Positions 1-12,360 of a stretch of DNA of 64,000 nucleotides are shown piece after piece (positions within the stretch are counted from its first letter, which is position 1; each line of letters starts with the position of its first letter). Position numbers and translations under genes: made by a program. The stretch is from Sorex araneus (lineage: Eukaryota > Chordata > Mammalia > Eulipotyphla > Soricidae): the NCBI RefSeq assembly GCF_027595985.1, contig NC_073311.1:32705557-32769556 (forward strand). Direction: 5' to 3'. The notes below the pieces were generated by a model that was given only the letters and a program-made list of their open reading frames with translations, was not told where the DNA came from and made no database searches.

Positions 1-1522
1 TAATTTTTACTTCTGGATGTTTGTTAACTCAGTTTGTGCTGAATAATGCACTTCCCACCTTTAGAGTTAAATCACACACTTCTTCTCCTTGGTCCCTAAC
101 TCATTCCCAACCCTGTTTTGATCCGTATGCTATACTTAACATATTGTTACCAAGTCTTCAGAGTGAATCAGCTATGCCCTCCTGAATCTTCTACCTTGGA
201 CTAATGTCCTATGGTAAGTCTATCCTCTTACTCTCTTGGTGGAAAATCTTCAAGTTCTCTGACAGTAGAAACTGCACTCCAGTCATAATCCTCTTTGTAC
301 AAGTTCTTATTGAGTGTTTGAATTTTCTGGCAAAAATTATTTTGCTGTCCCAGACTTCTGTGGTTTAATCTAGTAGTACCCCAAGTCTTACTGCTTATTG
401 CTTATATAAAAGTGTCATCTGTATAAATTAAATCTAAATCTCACTTAGCAAACACAGAGTGGCAATGTCTCTTAGAAATAATTGAGATGAATAAAAACAG
501 AACAGATAATGGAAACTAATACTGAAAATGAAAGCAAGAATTTGTATGTGTTTTGTTCCCCTAAGAATTTGTGTGTGAACTTTTTAAGGGAATTGAAGTC
601 GTGGCTACTGGAAAAAAAGTTCTAATCTGAGGTTAACAATGATGGTGTGAAAGTTTCAGGAAGATGAGTGCATCAGCTTTGTTGGTCTAAATTAGTTTAG
701 AATTAACAGTCAAAAGTTCCTAAAAGGGACTGCTTCTGTGACTACTTCCTCTGGGATTATTTTAAATTCTACATTTTCAATATCTTTTACATTTTATTTT
801 TTGGTTAAGACACCATGTTTTATAATAGCTGAGTTTTAGGCATACTATGTACCACCAGCAGTTCAGGGTTAAATTTCCACCCACTCTCAGCCTGCCTCTT
901 TGACAGGCACATTTTAAAGTTTAGTTGTTGTGGTTTGAATCTCCTGCTTTCATTGTTTTTGACTCTGAAGTTTGGATATACAAATATTCCACTCTACACG
1001 ACCAATAAAACCAAGGCCCTTGACCACTGCCTCCCAGAGTTTATATTGTTGAGGTTTTGTCTTGTTTTAACTAGAGTAAGATTTTATCAAAGCAGCTGAG
1101 GGGGAGATATTATACTGAAAATGATCTGGGGCTGAAGAGAGGAGGTGTAAGATGGAGATTTCATAGCAGATAGAACACCTGGTAGTGGTTACTTCCAGGA
1201 TTATGAGCCATAAAGAGGCAATTTTCCAGGGCTTAAATATTCTTGATAAATTTGGGTACTTAAATGAATAAAAGTTATTCAGTAATAAAGCTATATATAT
1301 GTACACACATATATGTGAAAAATTAGCATGTGAAATATGTGTGAGATACCATGATTTTTTCAAGTAGTATTTGAAAGGAGGTAGATGCATAGATATATAC
1401 ACATTTTAACATGCAATTGTAAATGACTATACACATAAACTCATATATATAAAATCATATATATGTACATATATGTGTATATACACTACATATCTATTTT
1501 AAATTACCCTACATTTGTGTAT
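1..1522. other. Non-coding AT-rich sequence
   Basis: No gene, splice-flanked coding segment or recognisable SINE is seen. From about 1285 to 1500 the sequence becomes rich in TATATG/ACATAT steps, a decayed AT/TATG simple repeat. The small open frames here have no homology that I recognise and are expected by chance in AT-rich DNA. Confidence 0.6.
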
Positions 1523-1705
1523 ACATATGCTAATGCCAGTAACAAGCCGGATCTCACTCTTCTGAAAGAGCTTCCAATGCGGCACCATTAGGAAGGCCGA
1601 ATCGAGAGAACTTCTAAAATCTTAGGGATAGGACGAATGGAGAAGTTACTGAGCCCACTCAAGAAATCGACAGACAACGGGATTTCGTGATTGTGATGTA
1701 CATGC
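1523..1705 (+). repeat. Type C SINE-like repeat, 5-prime truncated
   Basis: The segment matches the 3-prime body of the type C family (ATATGCCAAAGCCAGTAACAAG-like start, AAAGAGCCTCCAATG, AGGACGAATGGAGA, and an end like AACGGGATGATGATG). The tRNA-like head is absent. It sits inside an AT/TATG microsatellite that resumes at about 1705. Related copies lie at 31498-32275, 37735-38395, 41362-41580 and 42922-43328. Confidence 0.75.
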
Positions 1706-2457
1706 ATACATATATGCATACATTATGTATGTATATAGCATATGGTTGTATATATCTGTGTATGTATGTGTTTATATATGCACACACTCATAGACATATA
1801 CACATTTTTAACATGGTATTTTCAATACCCTTAAAAAATAAAAATAAAGAAGAAATGTAGATGACCCATACTTAGTATTTTAGAAAAATAAGGGCATCAG
1901 AATTAAGCACTTTATCTGAAAGATTAAAAAAGTCAAAAAACGGGTTTAAAAGTTTTGTTAGAAATTAAACTTTGTACCCAGAGTGGAGAAGAAAGAATAT
2001 ATGTCAGTTTAGGTGACTCATGCAGAATGAGAATGACATATAATTGGCATTGCTTTTATAATAAAAATGACAGTAAAATTGTGGACATATGGGTAAAAAA
2101 GCAAAAGTTGTCAGAGCATTGACTGTAGACTCTCCAGAGATGGAAGGTAGGAGGGTTTAAGTATTGACAAGAACAAATGATCAAATAGAATTTCAAATAA
2201 GGTCTGACTGCGACCATTTCATAATTCAGAGGTAATTATAAAAATTGTAATCAAAATTTTGTCAGTGCTTATCAAAGTTCATCAATGTTCACCAATATTT
2301 TAAATTTTGGGGAAATTTTTCTTCCCTAAACCACCACATTTCATTTTGTCCAATTGTTTTCATGTTACTGGATCGGTGAAAAGAAGAAAAACAACAACTG
2401 CAAAAAAATCTATAACTCTGGAAAGCTCTTTGGTTTTTTTAGTGGCGGCAGGACGTT
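1706..2457. other. Non-coding AT-rich sequence
   Basis: TATG/CATA-rich simple sequence continues to about 1800. After that I see only unassigned AT-rich DNA, with no supported gene or repeat. Confidence 0.6.
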
Positions 2458-2619
2458 GGAGGGCACACCCAGAGATGCTCAGTGGTTACTCTTGGCTCTA
2501 CACTCGAGATTACTCCTTGTGGTGCTCGGGGAGCCTTATTGGAGGCCAAACATTGAACTTGGGTCTTCTGCATACAGACAAGTACCTTCCACACTACTAT
2601 CTCTCCAGCCCTTGGAAAA
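2458..2619 (-). repeat. Old type A SINE
   Basis: Minus-strand type A copy. It contains the complements of the body (CTCAGTGGTTACTCTTGGCTC), the box B region (CATTGAACTTGGGT) and the 5-prime end (CTATCTCTCCAGCCC). It is substantially diverged, and target-site duplications are not obvious. Confidence 0.75.
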
Positions 2620-3419
2620 AAAATTGAATGAAAGTTGCATATCAAATTGTCTTCACTAGTTTATTTTAAGTGCATATTTGTCTCATGTATAACGGCATAA
2701 CACTCTTGTTTGGTAATGGAGCACAGAAAGGCGTATTGAGTCTGACCTGAGATGGATATATTGGATCTCATAGAAATGCAAGAAAAAAATATAGTTTTAG
2801 TGCTTTCACATTCTGAGGATAATATCATGAATTATAGCATTCTCTTATAAGTATAGAGAATCAATTGATAAGCATTTAGAAAATTGATAATTATTAAAAC
2901 AATGCTTTACTGAAACTGTATAGAATAACTTAAAAAATCAATCTAAAGATATAAATATGAAGTTATATACATACATTTATATCCATCATTTTCATAATCT
3001 ATATCCAATTTATAAATTTTTACATTTCCACTTCAACATCTGTTGGTATTTTGAACCCAAATTGCATCACATACTCCCCCTGCCCAGAGACTTCTACTTG
3101 CAAATAAAAGAGCAACCTTATATTTCTATTCACATTTCCTACCTCTGGCTTTTAAAAGGTCTGCATTCAAACCAAACTGAATGCTGTTTCCCCCTTACTC
3201 TGATTCATGATTTCCCAACTTAGGTTATTCTCTTCTCAATGTCAATTCAAACATTCTCTCTCTTTTGCTGTTTCACTCTTATGTTTTCCCTGTTTGTTGG
3301 CGTGGTTTTCATCATTCGAACTCCAAACTATTCTTTCTCTTAACTTTGTTTGGGTCAGAGGCAATATCCTCAAGCAATGGTCCCGGGTCACTTCCAGAAA
3401 ATGTCCTACAATAAGATGC
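2620..3419. other. Non-coding sequence
   Basis: Unassigned AT-rich DNA. Short open frames between 2957 and 3535 show no recognisable domain. Confidence 0.55.
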
Positions 3420-3582
3420 TGCTGTGGCTAGGTTGTGCTGAGAGCCTAGTTACCAGGGTGACAGCCAGTAGTACCCACTGGTCTCCAGAGGTACGCCAAC
3501 AAGTATTCAGAAGGGCCTTCAGTGCCAGAGATTGAGCTTTGGGCCAGGCCAGAGTTGATCTTTTGCACTATCTTCAGGCCCA
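3420..3582 (-). repeat. Very old type A SINE remnant
   Basis: Faint resemblance to a minus-strand type A copy: GAGATTGAGCTTTGGGCCAGGCC lies where the box B complement belongs, and it is followed by CACTATCTTCAGGCCC. Divergence is high, so the assignment is tentative. Confidence 0.4.
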
Positions 3583-4843
3583 TAAAAGTCCATAGTTCTT
3601 TAATTCTTTCTCACTATACTTCTTAAATTTTTATTAGAGTAAATAATTATTCTACCATTAATAATTTCACTAAGTGTCACACTTCATTGGGTTATGTCGT
3701 CCATAATTGATTCTAAGACGGAGATATGCAGATAAAAGCAGTTCAATAAACATCAATTTTACTTAATCTTTTGAGAATACCTGAAAATTATGTATTTTCC
3801 TAGTTTTCCTAGACTGTGCGCAGTTGCTCCATGTTAGGTGCATGCATATTTGTTCCTGAATCTTTTGCTTTTCATTATAAACATCATCACCGCAGAATTC
3901 AGTGTCAGATTCGTTGAATGTCTAGAAGGACAAGGCAGGCCCTGTCTGGTAGGTGTGTATGCAGTCAGCACAGATTGAAAGCAGATGATTTTCTCTTCAG
4001 GATTTCATTGGCAATGAAGGGCACGGTTTGGCAGTATTGATGATTTAAATGCATCTGAGTTACGAGATGAGGCTATGGCAGCTACCCTCCATATAGATCA
4101 AGTTTAGACAGGAAACCCCATGATTTTATACAGAGATTGATTGCAGTTTTGGTGTGGTTTGATTCATTCCAAAATGTGTCTAACACGTCTCCATAAAGCA
4201 AATCCCCACCTCCTTGGACTTATGAACACTAAGCAAGACATTGATCTTGTGTTTTACGTGAAGCTGAAGACTCCCAAGTGCTGCTAGAAGATTTAGCCTA
4301 CTCCTCCCCCCAGCCCCCCTGCCTGCTGCCTTTCACAGTCAATCAGATCATTGGTAAAATGAGAGGAGGCCTAAGAATGCAGTGTAACTTGGACTCTGCA
4401 ATGCCACCCCAATTCTTTTGGGGACCTCCAGGACTGCATCAGCATGCTCTGAGAATCAAATTGGGTCAGCTTTGCTTAACTAAAAGCTATTCTGTTCCCT
4501 CCACAACTTAGCTAGATAATAAGAAAAGCATAGATATACAAAAATAAATTAAGCTAAACAGACATGGGAAAGGATACTTATTTAACACCAGTGAGAACTG
4601 AAAATAGGAGGCAAGGGATTTTCCTTGTTCTGTCTCAGCTGGAAATATACAGATTGAGTGACATAACTTTTCACTGCGCTGGACTTTTCCCAAAAAATGA
4701 CCATGAGCACACCGGGGTCTACTGATTTTGAGACTGTATATACATTTTAGCATGCACACAAATTTATAGGTATGGAATTCACAATGATGAGAATGAATTG
4801 TTCTAAGGAAAATTCAATGACAAGGCAACCAAAGATTACATAA
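3583..4843. other. Non-coding sequence
   Basis: No supported gene or repeat. The small open frames at 4278-4511 and 4508-4759 have no recognisable features. Confidence 0.55.
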
Positions 4844-4969
4844 CATTTTGTTAATTCCATAATAAGGTTGAAATTATGTTTAAGTGCCTCATCATTCTAC
4901 TACATACATTTTGTTAATTCCATGATAAGGTTGAAATTAGGTTTAAATGCCTCATCATTCTGCTACATT
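4844..4969. repeat. Tandem duplication, 63-bp unit, two copies
   Basis: The units 4844-4906 and 4907-4969 follow each other directly. They begin CATTTTGTTAATTCCAT and end in CTACTACATA or CTGCTACATT. They differ at about five single bases with no length change, so the duplication is moderately old. Confidence 0.9.
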
Positions 4970-6877
4970 ATATTCGAACAATGAAAACTGTTTATAATCT
5001 TCGCATATATTTACTACTACAAACTTCTAATTACATAGCTTTCTCTGTGGAATGTTCTCCTTTATTTCTGTATCTACTTCTTATTCAATCTTTACAACTC
5101 AAATCAGCATCATCCTTTTAAGGAAGTCAGTCTTGATGCCGACCATCCTGCTAAACAAGCATTCCTCTATCTTGCCATTTGGTATTTAATATATCACCTA
5201 TCACTTCAATATTAAAAACTTCCTCATCTATTTACCTATTTTATAGCCATAAAATCTAGCACAAATTATTGTCCATAAAACTGTCAACTATTGAGTTAAA
5301 TTGAATTGAATCAGAAAAGATTTAGAAAAAAATGATAAAAGATAAAAATTTACCTTGGCTATGCAAAAAGATTTTAAAAATCCAGTACTGAATTTTATTG
5401 CTTAAATGAAATATAGCAAGTTTTAAAATACATTTGATTTAAAAAAGGAAAGACTTTTTGTGCTCAAGTATTGAGGGAGGGTGAATGATTTAAAACTCAT
5501 ATAATACTAACAGGATGATTCAGCAGCATAAAGCAATTATGTAGAAAGCTAACATTATGTTGGAGTATATTAATAGGAGTATGACAAGCTTATCATCAGT
5601 GGTAATCTTTCTTCCATATTTGGCAATAATCAAGTCTTTCCTGATTGTAAAGAAATTGGAACTCATTCAAGGATCAACAAAAATGTAAAATATAAAATTA
5701 TTAGGAAAGATTAAAGGGACTTCAGGATTCTAAGGAGGTCAGAGAATAGCCTGGAGGATCATGAATTATAACTTATCATCAACCCCAACCCACTACTTGG
5801 CAGTAGTTTCAATAAGTATTTTTTATTATTTCAAATATTAATAATTCACAATTCAAATTAATATTCAGCAAAGATAGATCTGTGTTCCTGTATGGACTAG
5901 TAGTCAAAACTGGATAAAGTAAATCTATCAAAATTCTAAAAGCTGATTAAAAGTTCTTTAAAGGAGAATCTGATGGAAACAAGTGCCTAGACACTAGATA
6001 CACTTCAGCAAAAGGTTAATTAGAATAATTTAAGTGACAAACTACTTTAAATGGCTTCACTAAGTCCAACCTAGAGAAGGCTTGGTTCATAGCCTATTAT
6101 CCTTTAAATGATTCTAGCAGAATTTCATTATTTACTCATGTTTTATTTTTTTAATCTAGAATTCAGTGGTATTAGTTCCACTTAATCTGTTTATCCTGTG
6201 TTCATCGTGCCTATTTTCATTTCCCACTTTCATGCTTATGTATATTTTCCACAGATAAAGCACAATGTTTTCTCTCTTTATTTCATCCTTCTTATTCTAA
6301 TGTTATGATAGATGCTGCCGAGGTGTAGGGAGAAAAAAAGAAGAAAATTCTTGGCATAAAGAGCTAACTACATTTCTTGCACAAATAATAACAATAATAG
6401 TTATTTTGTCAAGCATTTTGTTAAGAATTTAAATGCCACAAATCTCAATTGCTGCAAAAGTGTTTGGAATTTTATATTTCTAACCAACAGTTGTTGAGAG
6501 ATATCTTGTCCCCAGAAAAGTACTTTCCTGATGCAAACATTCCCTTCACTCAAGGGCAACTATAGAGAGGGACTCGGCCTAGACTATGTGAGATGCACCA
6601 GTGTGAAAATAGAAAAGAATACTCACCTTAGTTAAGCTTGTGTATTACAGAACTGGAAGGATCAATATTAACATGGAAAATGGGAAAAATGTTTATGCTG
6701 AAGATGATCTGCAGCAGCCTAATATGGATGGTATTTCATGGCTAGAAAATAAAATAAAAGAGAGTTCGTTCAAAAGGACCGATGAGATCAGAAGTCAGTG
6801 AAAAAAACAGAACGGGAGAAAGACAGGAAGATGATACAGGAGCTCTGTGACAGACTAAGGGAACTGGCATTTATTAT
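4970..6877. other. Non-coding AT-rich sequence
   Basis: Nearly 2 kb without a SINE, unusually long for this window. I see no gene, no clear repeat and no long open frame. Confidence 0.55.
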
Positions 6878-7106
6878 GGGCTGGAGTGATAGTGGAGTGA
6901 GTGGGGCGTTCGTCTTGCACTCAGCCGACCCGGGTTCAATTCCTCCATCCCTCTCGGAGAGTCCAGCAAGCAACTGAGAGTACCTGCAAGCTATCCATGG
7001 TGTATTTGATATGCCAAAAACAATAACAAGTCTCACAATGGAGACGTTACTGGTGCCCACTCAAGCAAATTGATGAGCAACAGGATGACAGTGACAGTGT
7101 CAGTGA
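6878..7106 (+). repeat. Type B SINE
   Basis: Near full-length plus-strand copy. It has the head GGGCTGGAGTGATAG, box B CGGGTTCAATTCC, the type B body (CCTCTCGGAGAG, ATATGCCAAAAAC, TCTCACAATGGAGACG) and the tail GACAGTGACAGTGTCAGTGA. The box A region carries an altered spacer. A short deletion lies between the two AGCAAG/GCAAGC motifs of the body. Confidence 0.9.
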
Positions 7107-7374
7107 GTTAAGAGTTTGATCGAGGATTTTGGAAAGAATTTGAATGTAAAATTGGAATGATCTGTTAAATTTATACCCATTTTTTCCCAGGACAGATAAT
7201 AGGGAGACAGAAGAGAAACTAAATGTTTGCAGCAGCCCAGGTAAAACTGTGGGAGCATTTACCAGTAATTGTAAAGTTGATGAAAAGTAGCTGGACTCTG
7301 GTTACATCTAAGATGGAATCAAAAGAGTTTACTAATCTAAAATTTATGATGTGGACTTAAGCAGTTCATTTCTT

Positions 7375-7507
7375 TTTTGCTTTGTTCTTTGGTTTTGGTT
7401 TCCAGGCCACACCTGGGGTTGCTCATGGCTTCTGCTGGCTCTGCTTTCCAGAATCACTAAGGTGGTGCGAGGGATGGGGCCCTAACCACTATACTATCAT
7501 TCTGGCC
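7375..7507 (-). repeat. Old type A SINE
   Basis: Minus-strand copy. CCACACCTGGGGTTGCTCATGG corresponds to the 3-prime end and CTATACTATCATTCTGGCCC to the 5-prime end. The centre is shortened and diverged. Its last bases lie at the left edge of a 168-bp tandem duplication. Confidence 0.65.
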
Positions 7508-7833
7508 CATTATTTAATTTCTTAACTATTTTTTCTTAAAAATATGATATAATGGATAAGATGCTTATTCAATTGAGCAGCTTAGGAGAAGTAAATGAAA
7601 AAGAAAAAATAATTTACAAAGTGCCTAGAACATAATATATGTTCAATAAACACTATATTCTCCTTCTTTCTGGCCCATTATTTAATTTCTTAACTATTTT
7701 TTCTTAAAAATATGATATAATGGATAAGATGCTTATTCAATTGAGCAGCTTAGGAGAAGTAAATGAAAAAGAAAAAATAATTTACAAAGTGCCTAGAACA
7801 TAATATATGTTAAATAAACACTATATTCTCCTT
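7500..7833. repeat. Recent tandem duplication, 168-bp period
   Basis: Bases 7500-7665 recur at 7668-7833. I find one mismatch in 166 positions (C at 7644, A at 7812). The unit is unique-looking AT-rich DNA beginning TTCTGGCCCATTATT. The near identity means the duplication is young, still polymorphic, or an assembly artefact. Confidence 0.95.
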
Positions 7834-8740
7834 GTTCTCTTTGTCTTCCACTTTCATCAATGTAGTTTGACTTTTTTCATTTGGTCTTTGAAAACATAAT
7901 TTAAGTTAATGAGACTTACCTTAAGATCACTATGATTTATAAATGGAGACTTGCAAAGCTGTTATTTTTAGTTATTATTTGAGACAGTATCAAAGCCTGA
8001 TGAAAATATCACTGGACTGAACTCTATCAAGGGTAGAGCACTACCTCTCACATATTGATATTTGAACCCTTGCATACACCCCATCAGTCTTACAAAAAGC
8101 AACATTTACCCTCAGCAAAATTTTTGGTGAATTTTTAAAATGTGCTTTCCAAATTTTATATTTTAAAGGTTTCTTTTTAAGAAACATATGCTATCCCAGC
8201 TGTCTACATTTAATAAAGCAACAACTGACATAAGGAAGAAGAAATAGGATATAACATTTGAAGGTTCTTCATAGACACTGGAGACCGAATAATATGGATG
8301 AAGTTAAGTCAGGTTCTCATGTAAGCTAAGGGATTGTGAAAAGTAAGATTCCAATATATGTAAAATCCCAGAGTTTCAAAAGCAAAACTGTTTATAACAT
8401 ACATTATAATACACCAGAAAAATCAGGTTAATAAAAAGATGATACCTAACTTTCAGTGTATATAGCATATATTTATCTACACACATTTTGTGATATAAGA
8501 TAAATTAGACGTTTTATAGATACTATTATCCTTGTTGCTCACGACACTTGGTTTTTTGGACTCGTTCAATGGAAACATGAAGAATTTGAGAACATGTTTA
8601 AAGAAAGTAGTTCAAGTAATATATCACAAAATACAGACATTTTAAAATGAACCCATGAAGGGTTTGATAGAGTGAACAAGAATCTTAACGAGGTCAGAGA
8701 AAAATGGGAAGTGGGCGAAGGGTGTTCTCCTTCTTGAAGT
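7834..8740. other. Non-coding sequence
   Basis: AT-rich DNA. A stretch near 8035-8100 may be a decayed SINE, but I cannot support that. Confidence 0.5.
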
Positions 8741-8771
<31 letters not shown>

Positions 8772-8790
8772 GTGCATGCACAATGTGTGC
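8741..8790. repeat. (TG)n microsatellite
   Basis: A run of about 13 TG units, followed by imperfect TGTGCATG steps and a short palindrome-like GTGCATGCAC. Confidence 0.95.
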
Positions 8791-9534
8791 ATTGTGTATT
8801 AGAAATACAAACGGTATCAAACATACATGAAATTTGCTTCAAAAATGGTTAAACAACAGCTATAGGATAGATAAAATTTCTCAAAGACAAAACTAAGACA
8901 TTGCTCTACTCTAGCAAAATATTGTCCCTATTTCCTAAAACATCGGTCTATGAGTACATAGTTAAACAATAAGGATGTTGACTGTTTAAAACATAAAATC
9001 TTGCTTATCGGTTCCAAGGGATAGCAAAGCACAGGGTGTGTGCACAAACTGAAGAAACTCTGATGAAATTAATGGCCAATAGGGTAAAGGTCAGGATGGT
9101 GAAGCAGCGACTGTGGTGTAAGTTCTCAGGGTAGAGGGGACTATGGCAGGGTGTAGGAATGGGAAGGAAGGCTTTAATAAAGTTGAATGATGAAGGTGGA
9201 TGGAAATAGGAGACGGAGAGTTGACGGGAGGCTGGTTGGGAGTTGAAACTTCTATTCTGACCCCACGTCCCTAAGAAAATGTAGAGCTTCAAAGAAAGCC
9301 AATGCCTAAGAGAAGCACCAGGTTCGAGGAAGACAGGATATCCCGGTTGTGGAAAGATGAAGACACATAGAAAATAGATTCCCAAGGTAGGTGACCCTGA
9401 ACGTTTGTTATGTGTCTCTAATGTCTTCAAATGGGGCTTTGCTCTGAGATGGGGCTCCTGCACCTGGGGTTTAAGGTTCCATGATTCTCACTTTTAAAAT
9501 TCTATTCAATTTAATTTTTGGCTTTGTGGGTTTT
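8791..9534. other. Non-coding sequence
   Basis: A 152-codon minus-strand open frame spans 9005-9463. It shows no domain, no splice context that I can defend and no recognisable homology, so it is left as non-coding. Confidence 0.5.
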
Positions 9535-9720
9535 AAAAAAATATATTGAATCATTGAGATAGAACCCTTACAAAGCTGTACATGATTAGTTTTTAGTCAT
9601 ACAGTGTCCCAACACCCTCCCCTCCACCAGTGTGCATTTTCCAGTACGGTGTCCCCAGTTTCCCTGCCATCACCCTCCCACTTCCTCCCCCATCCTTCCT
9701 CTACCTCTATAGCATACCTC
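9535..9720 (-). repeat. L1-like 3-prime end, minus strand
   Basis: Reversed, this matches the end module seen at 49880-50445. In order it has a GGAGGGGAGGGTGTTGGGACAC-like block, a GTACAGCTTTGTAAGG-like block, then ATCTCAATGATTCAATA and an A-rich end. The 5-prime side runs into the CT repeat. Confidence 0.7.
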
Positions 9721-9732
9721 TTCTCTCTCTCA

Positions 9733-9767
<35 letters not shown>

Positions 9768-9782
9768 ACTCACTCGCTCGTT
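9721..9782. repeat. (CT)n microsatellite
   Basis: About 60 bases of nearly pure TC/CT. On the minus strand this is GA-rich, as in the GAGACA-rich block inside the related element at 50127-50250, so it is probably part of the retroposon. Confidence 0.9.
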
Positions 9783-9888
9783 TGCTTTGTGGTTTGCAAT
9801 ATGGATACTGAAAGGTTATCAGGAATATCCCTTTACCTACTTTTAGCACTCAGTTCTTGTCTTGGATTTGTGTCTTATAAATGAAACA

Positions 9889-9905
9889 CACACAGGCATG
9901 CACAT

Positions 9906-9943
<38 letters not shown>

Positions 9944-9957
9944 ACACACATGAATTC
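9889..9957. repeat. (CA)n microsatellite
   Basis: A CA run interrupted by GGCATG and TA steps, in otherwise unassigned DNA. Confidence 0.95.
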
Positions 9958-11230
9958 ACTGCGATTCACCTGTTGTCTAAAATCTGCCAGTTCCTCTTGT
10001 CCCCTATTTCCCAGGAACTTCAGCTACCCTCATGGAGTCTAGGCATGGCCCTGGGGATAAAAACTGGGCTTCAGAATCCTAGCCCCTACAGAGAATTGCA
10101 GTGATGGCAGGTGGGGGAATGGGGTTTCTGCTAATGGTCCATACTCACTCTGGATTGAACAAGCATGCCATTTATTTCTAAATACATTTAAAAAATAAAA
10201 TGTACTATGTCTTATTTTAATAGAAAAACCCGTTCTCCCTGCCCTTTATACAGTAGTCCCTGAATTTCTCACTGAGTACCACAAAAAAATGTTGTCAACC
10301 ACCCCTGAGATTACTGAAGGAAACAGGCTGAAATTTATGAGGATGAAAATGGCTAGAAGAGGGATCAGAGAAAAAGAACATCAATGAGACTTTAGGGAAG
10401 AAGGGATTGATAGGTCACAGTAACAGGGAAGATAGATTTTACATTCTGAGCAGTGGCCAAGGATAACATTGCGGGAGACATGGAAATTGCCTTGTCAAAG
10501 ATCCAAGTGGAACTCTGGCAAAAGTTTCAGAGTGAGTGTGCTGAATTCCAATGCTTAACTTTACGGCTGATGGCCTCTGCCACTGGGCAACAAACAGAAG
10601 GCAGAGAGCTTCTTATAAGTTGGTTCAATAAATCTTCTCCCAGGGGCAATTTAGTTAGAGAAGACTCACTTCAAAATTGAAACAGCTGCTCTTGTGGAAT
10701 CTAACAGTAAGCCCATGTTACGTGTGGGTGGGTAGAGAGTGAGGAAGGAAAATGGGGACAGTATTGGGGACTCATAAAAAGGGATAATCAATGCCTATTG
10801 AACATACAAAAAGAAAAAATAAAAGACTTTGAGTACTCGCTTTTTCATCAACAATTTTTTAACCCTAGTTGCAGACCTTCATTTCTTTGGGGCTGATCTC
10901 TAATGGGAGTATGATTACAATACAAAAAGTCAGTTTTCTGACTGCCCAGGGATGTAAATGTGAAATTGCCTTTCAAGTAGCTAGATGAATATTAACTAGC
11001 ACTTTAATTCTGTTCTGTTTTGTTCTATTTTGTTGTTTCAAGAATACAGGATACCTCAAATGATTATGTATTGCTTGTAGGAAAGAGTCCTGGAGTCATT
11101 ACTTAACTATGGTCAGTCCCACATCTCTTTGAAGTCTAAATTTTAGGGTAACACAACGATAAACTTAAAGCAAAAGATGAAACTCCAGAGCAAAGGAAAT
11201 CTAAGTGTTTCCCCAGACAGGGGAGTGGAG
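9958..11230. other. Non-coding sequence
   Basis: No supported gene or repeat. The 75-codon frame at 10453-10680 has no recognisable domain and no splice context that I can defend. Confidence 0.5.
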
Positions 11231-11396
11231 GGAGATAGGCCACACCTGGCTGTCTTTGGGGCTTACTCCTGGCTCTGAGCTCAGGGATTACTCCTGGTGG
11301 CAATCTGGCAACTATGAGCAGTGCCAGAGAGGGAACAAGTCTCCCAGGTGCAAGGCAGGCTCCCTACCCATTGTACTATCTCTCCAGATTCCTAAT
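11231..11396 (-). repeat. Type A SINE
   Basis: Minus-strand copy, near full length: CCACACCTGGCTG, GGGGCTTACTCCTGGCTCTG and GGGATTACTCCTGGTGGC, then a disturbed box B region, TGCAAGGCAGG and CTATCTCTCCAGA. Confidence 0.8.
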
Positions 11397-11569
11397 TTTC
11401 AATTTCCAAATATTTAATGCACATGGAAGAAGAAAAATGATGAGAATAATGTGGGCAAAGAAAGACAATATATTATCTTCCTAAAAATCTAAATATTTTC
11501 ATTTTTATCATTCATATTCATCTAAGTATTCCCTTTTCTATACATTTTTGGTATTTTTAATTATATTAT

Positions 11570-11680
11570 GGGGGAGGGCTCTGGAAATATGGCTAATCTA
11601 CACATGAATATGTAAACATGTAAACCTTACATGTTTAAGAGTCTGAGTTCCATCCCAGGCCCACAAAATTGTTACGTATA
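11570..11680 (+). repeat. Possible very old SINE fragment
   Basis: GGGCTCTGGAAATATGGCTAATC looks like a decayed plus-strand head, and GAGTTCCATCCCAGGCCC lies where box B and the body start would be. Weak. Confidence 0.3.
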
Positions 11681-11810
11681 GAAAGAAATCATAGAAAGTC
11701 TAAAGTAAGTGGGATTAGCTTTGTTTAAACTCTTTTCTTCATTTTATCAGTGGAATACCTCCAAAGGAGCTTTTCGACACAGTGTGAAAAGAATAATTAT
11801 TATCAAAGAG

Positions 11811-12067
11811 ATCATTGTATCACTGTATCACTGTCATCCCATGCTCATGGATTTGCTCGAGTGGGCACCAGTAATGTCTCCATTGTGAGACTTGTTGTTA
11901 CTGTTTTTGGCATATCGAATACACCATGTGTAGCTTGCCAGCTCTGCTGTGCGGGCGAAATACTCTCAGTAACTTGCTGGGCTTTCAGTAGCTTGAGAGG
12001 AGCGGAGGACTCGAATCCAGGTTCGCTGCATGCAAGGCAAATGTCCTACCCACTGTGCACCTGGGTC
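11811..12067 (-). repeat. Type B SINE
   Basis: Near full-length minus-strand copy. It starts in the tail complement (CACTGTATCACTGTCATCCC), passes the body (CACCAGTAATGTCTCCATTG, TTTTTGGCATATCG) and ends in the head complement (GCATGCAAGGCAAATG, CCCACTGTG). A short local duplication lies around CTTGCTGGGCTTTCAGTAGCTTGAGAG. Confidence 0.9.
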
Positions 12068-12244
12068 AAAATTTTTGAAAAAGTGACATTTTCCTGCATA
12101 CCTGCTATACAATTGTCTTCACTGGTTGAAATCTTGAAGAATTTAATTCTAGTTGAATAATCTATCTACTACTGAATTATTATAAGTCTACTCCACTGAA
12201 CGGCTCCCTCTAGCTCTGACACTTTCTCTGTGCTTGGGTTTCTT

Positions 12245-12360
12245 TCTCAGAGAGATAGGTCAGTGGGGAGGGCGCTGGCCTCGTGTCCTGACACCCTCTT
12301 GGATTCGCCCGAGCCAGGAGTCAGCCCTGAGCAATGCCAGCTGCGGGTCTGAAACACAAT
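12245..12360 (+). repeat. Old type A SINE fragment
   Basis: AGAGAGATAGGTCAGTGGGGAGGGCG resembles the head, and GAGCCAGGAGTCAGCCCTGAGCA resembles the body, followed by an A-rich tail. Box B is damaged (GGATTCGCCC). Confidence 0.55.

Noticed and set aside
9005-9463. 152-codon minus-strand frame
   Set aside because: No domain, no conserved motif, no credible promoter or splice context. It is plausible as a chance frame.
11750-12160. 136-codon plus-strand frame
   Set aside because: Mostly the complement of a type B SINE. Similar peptides appear wherever that SINE occurs.
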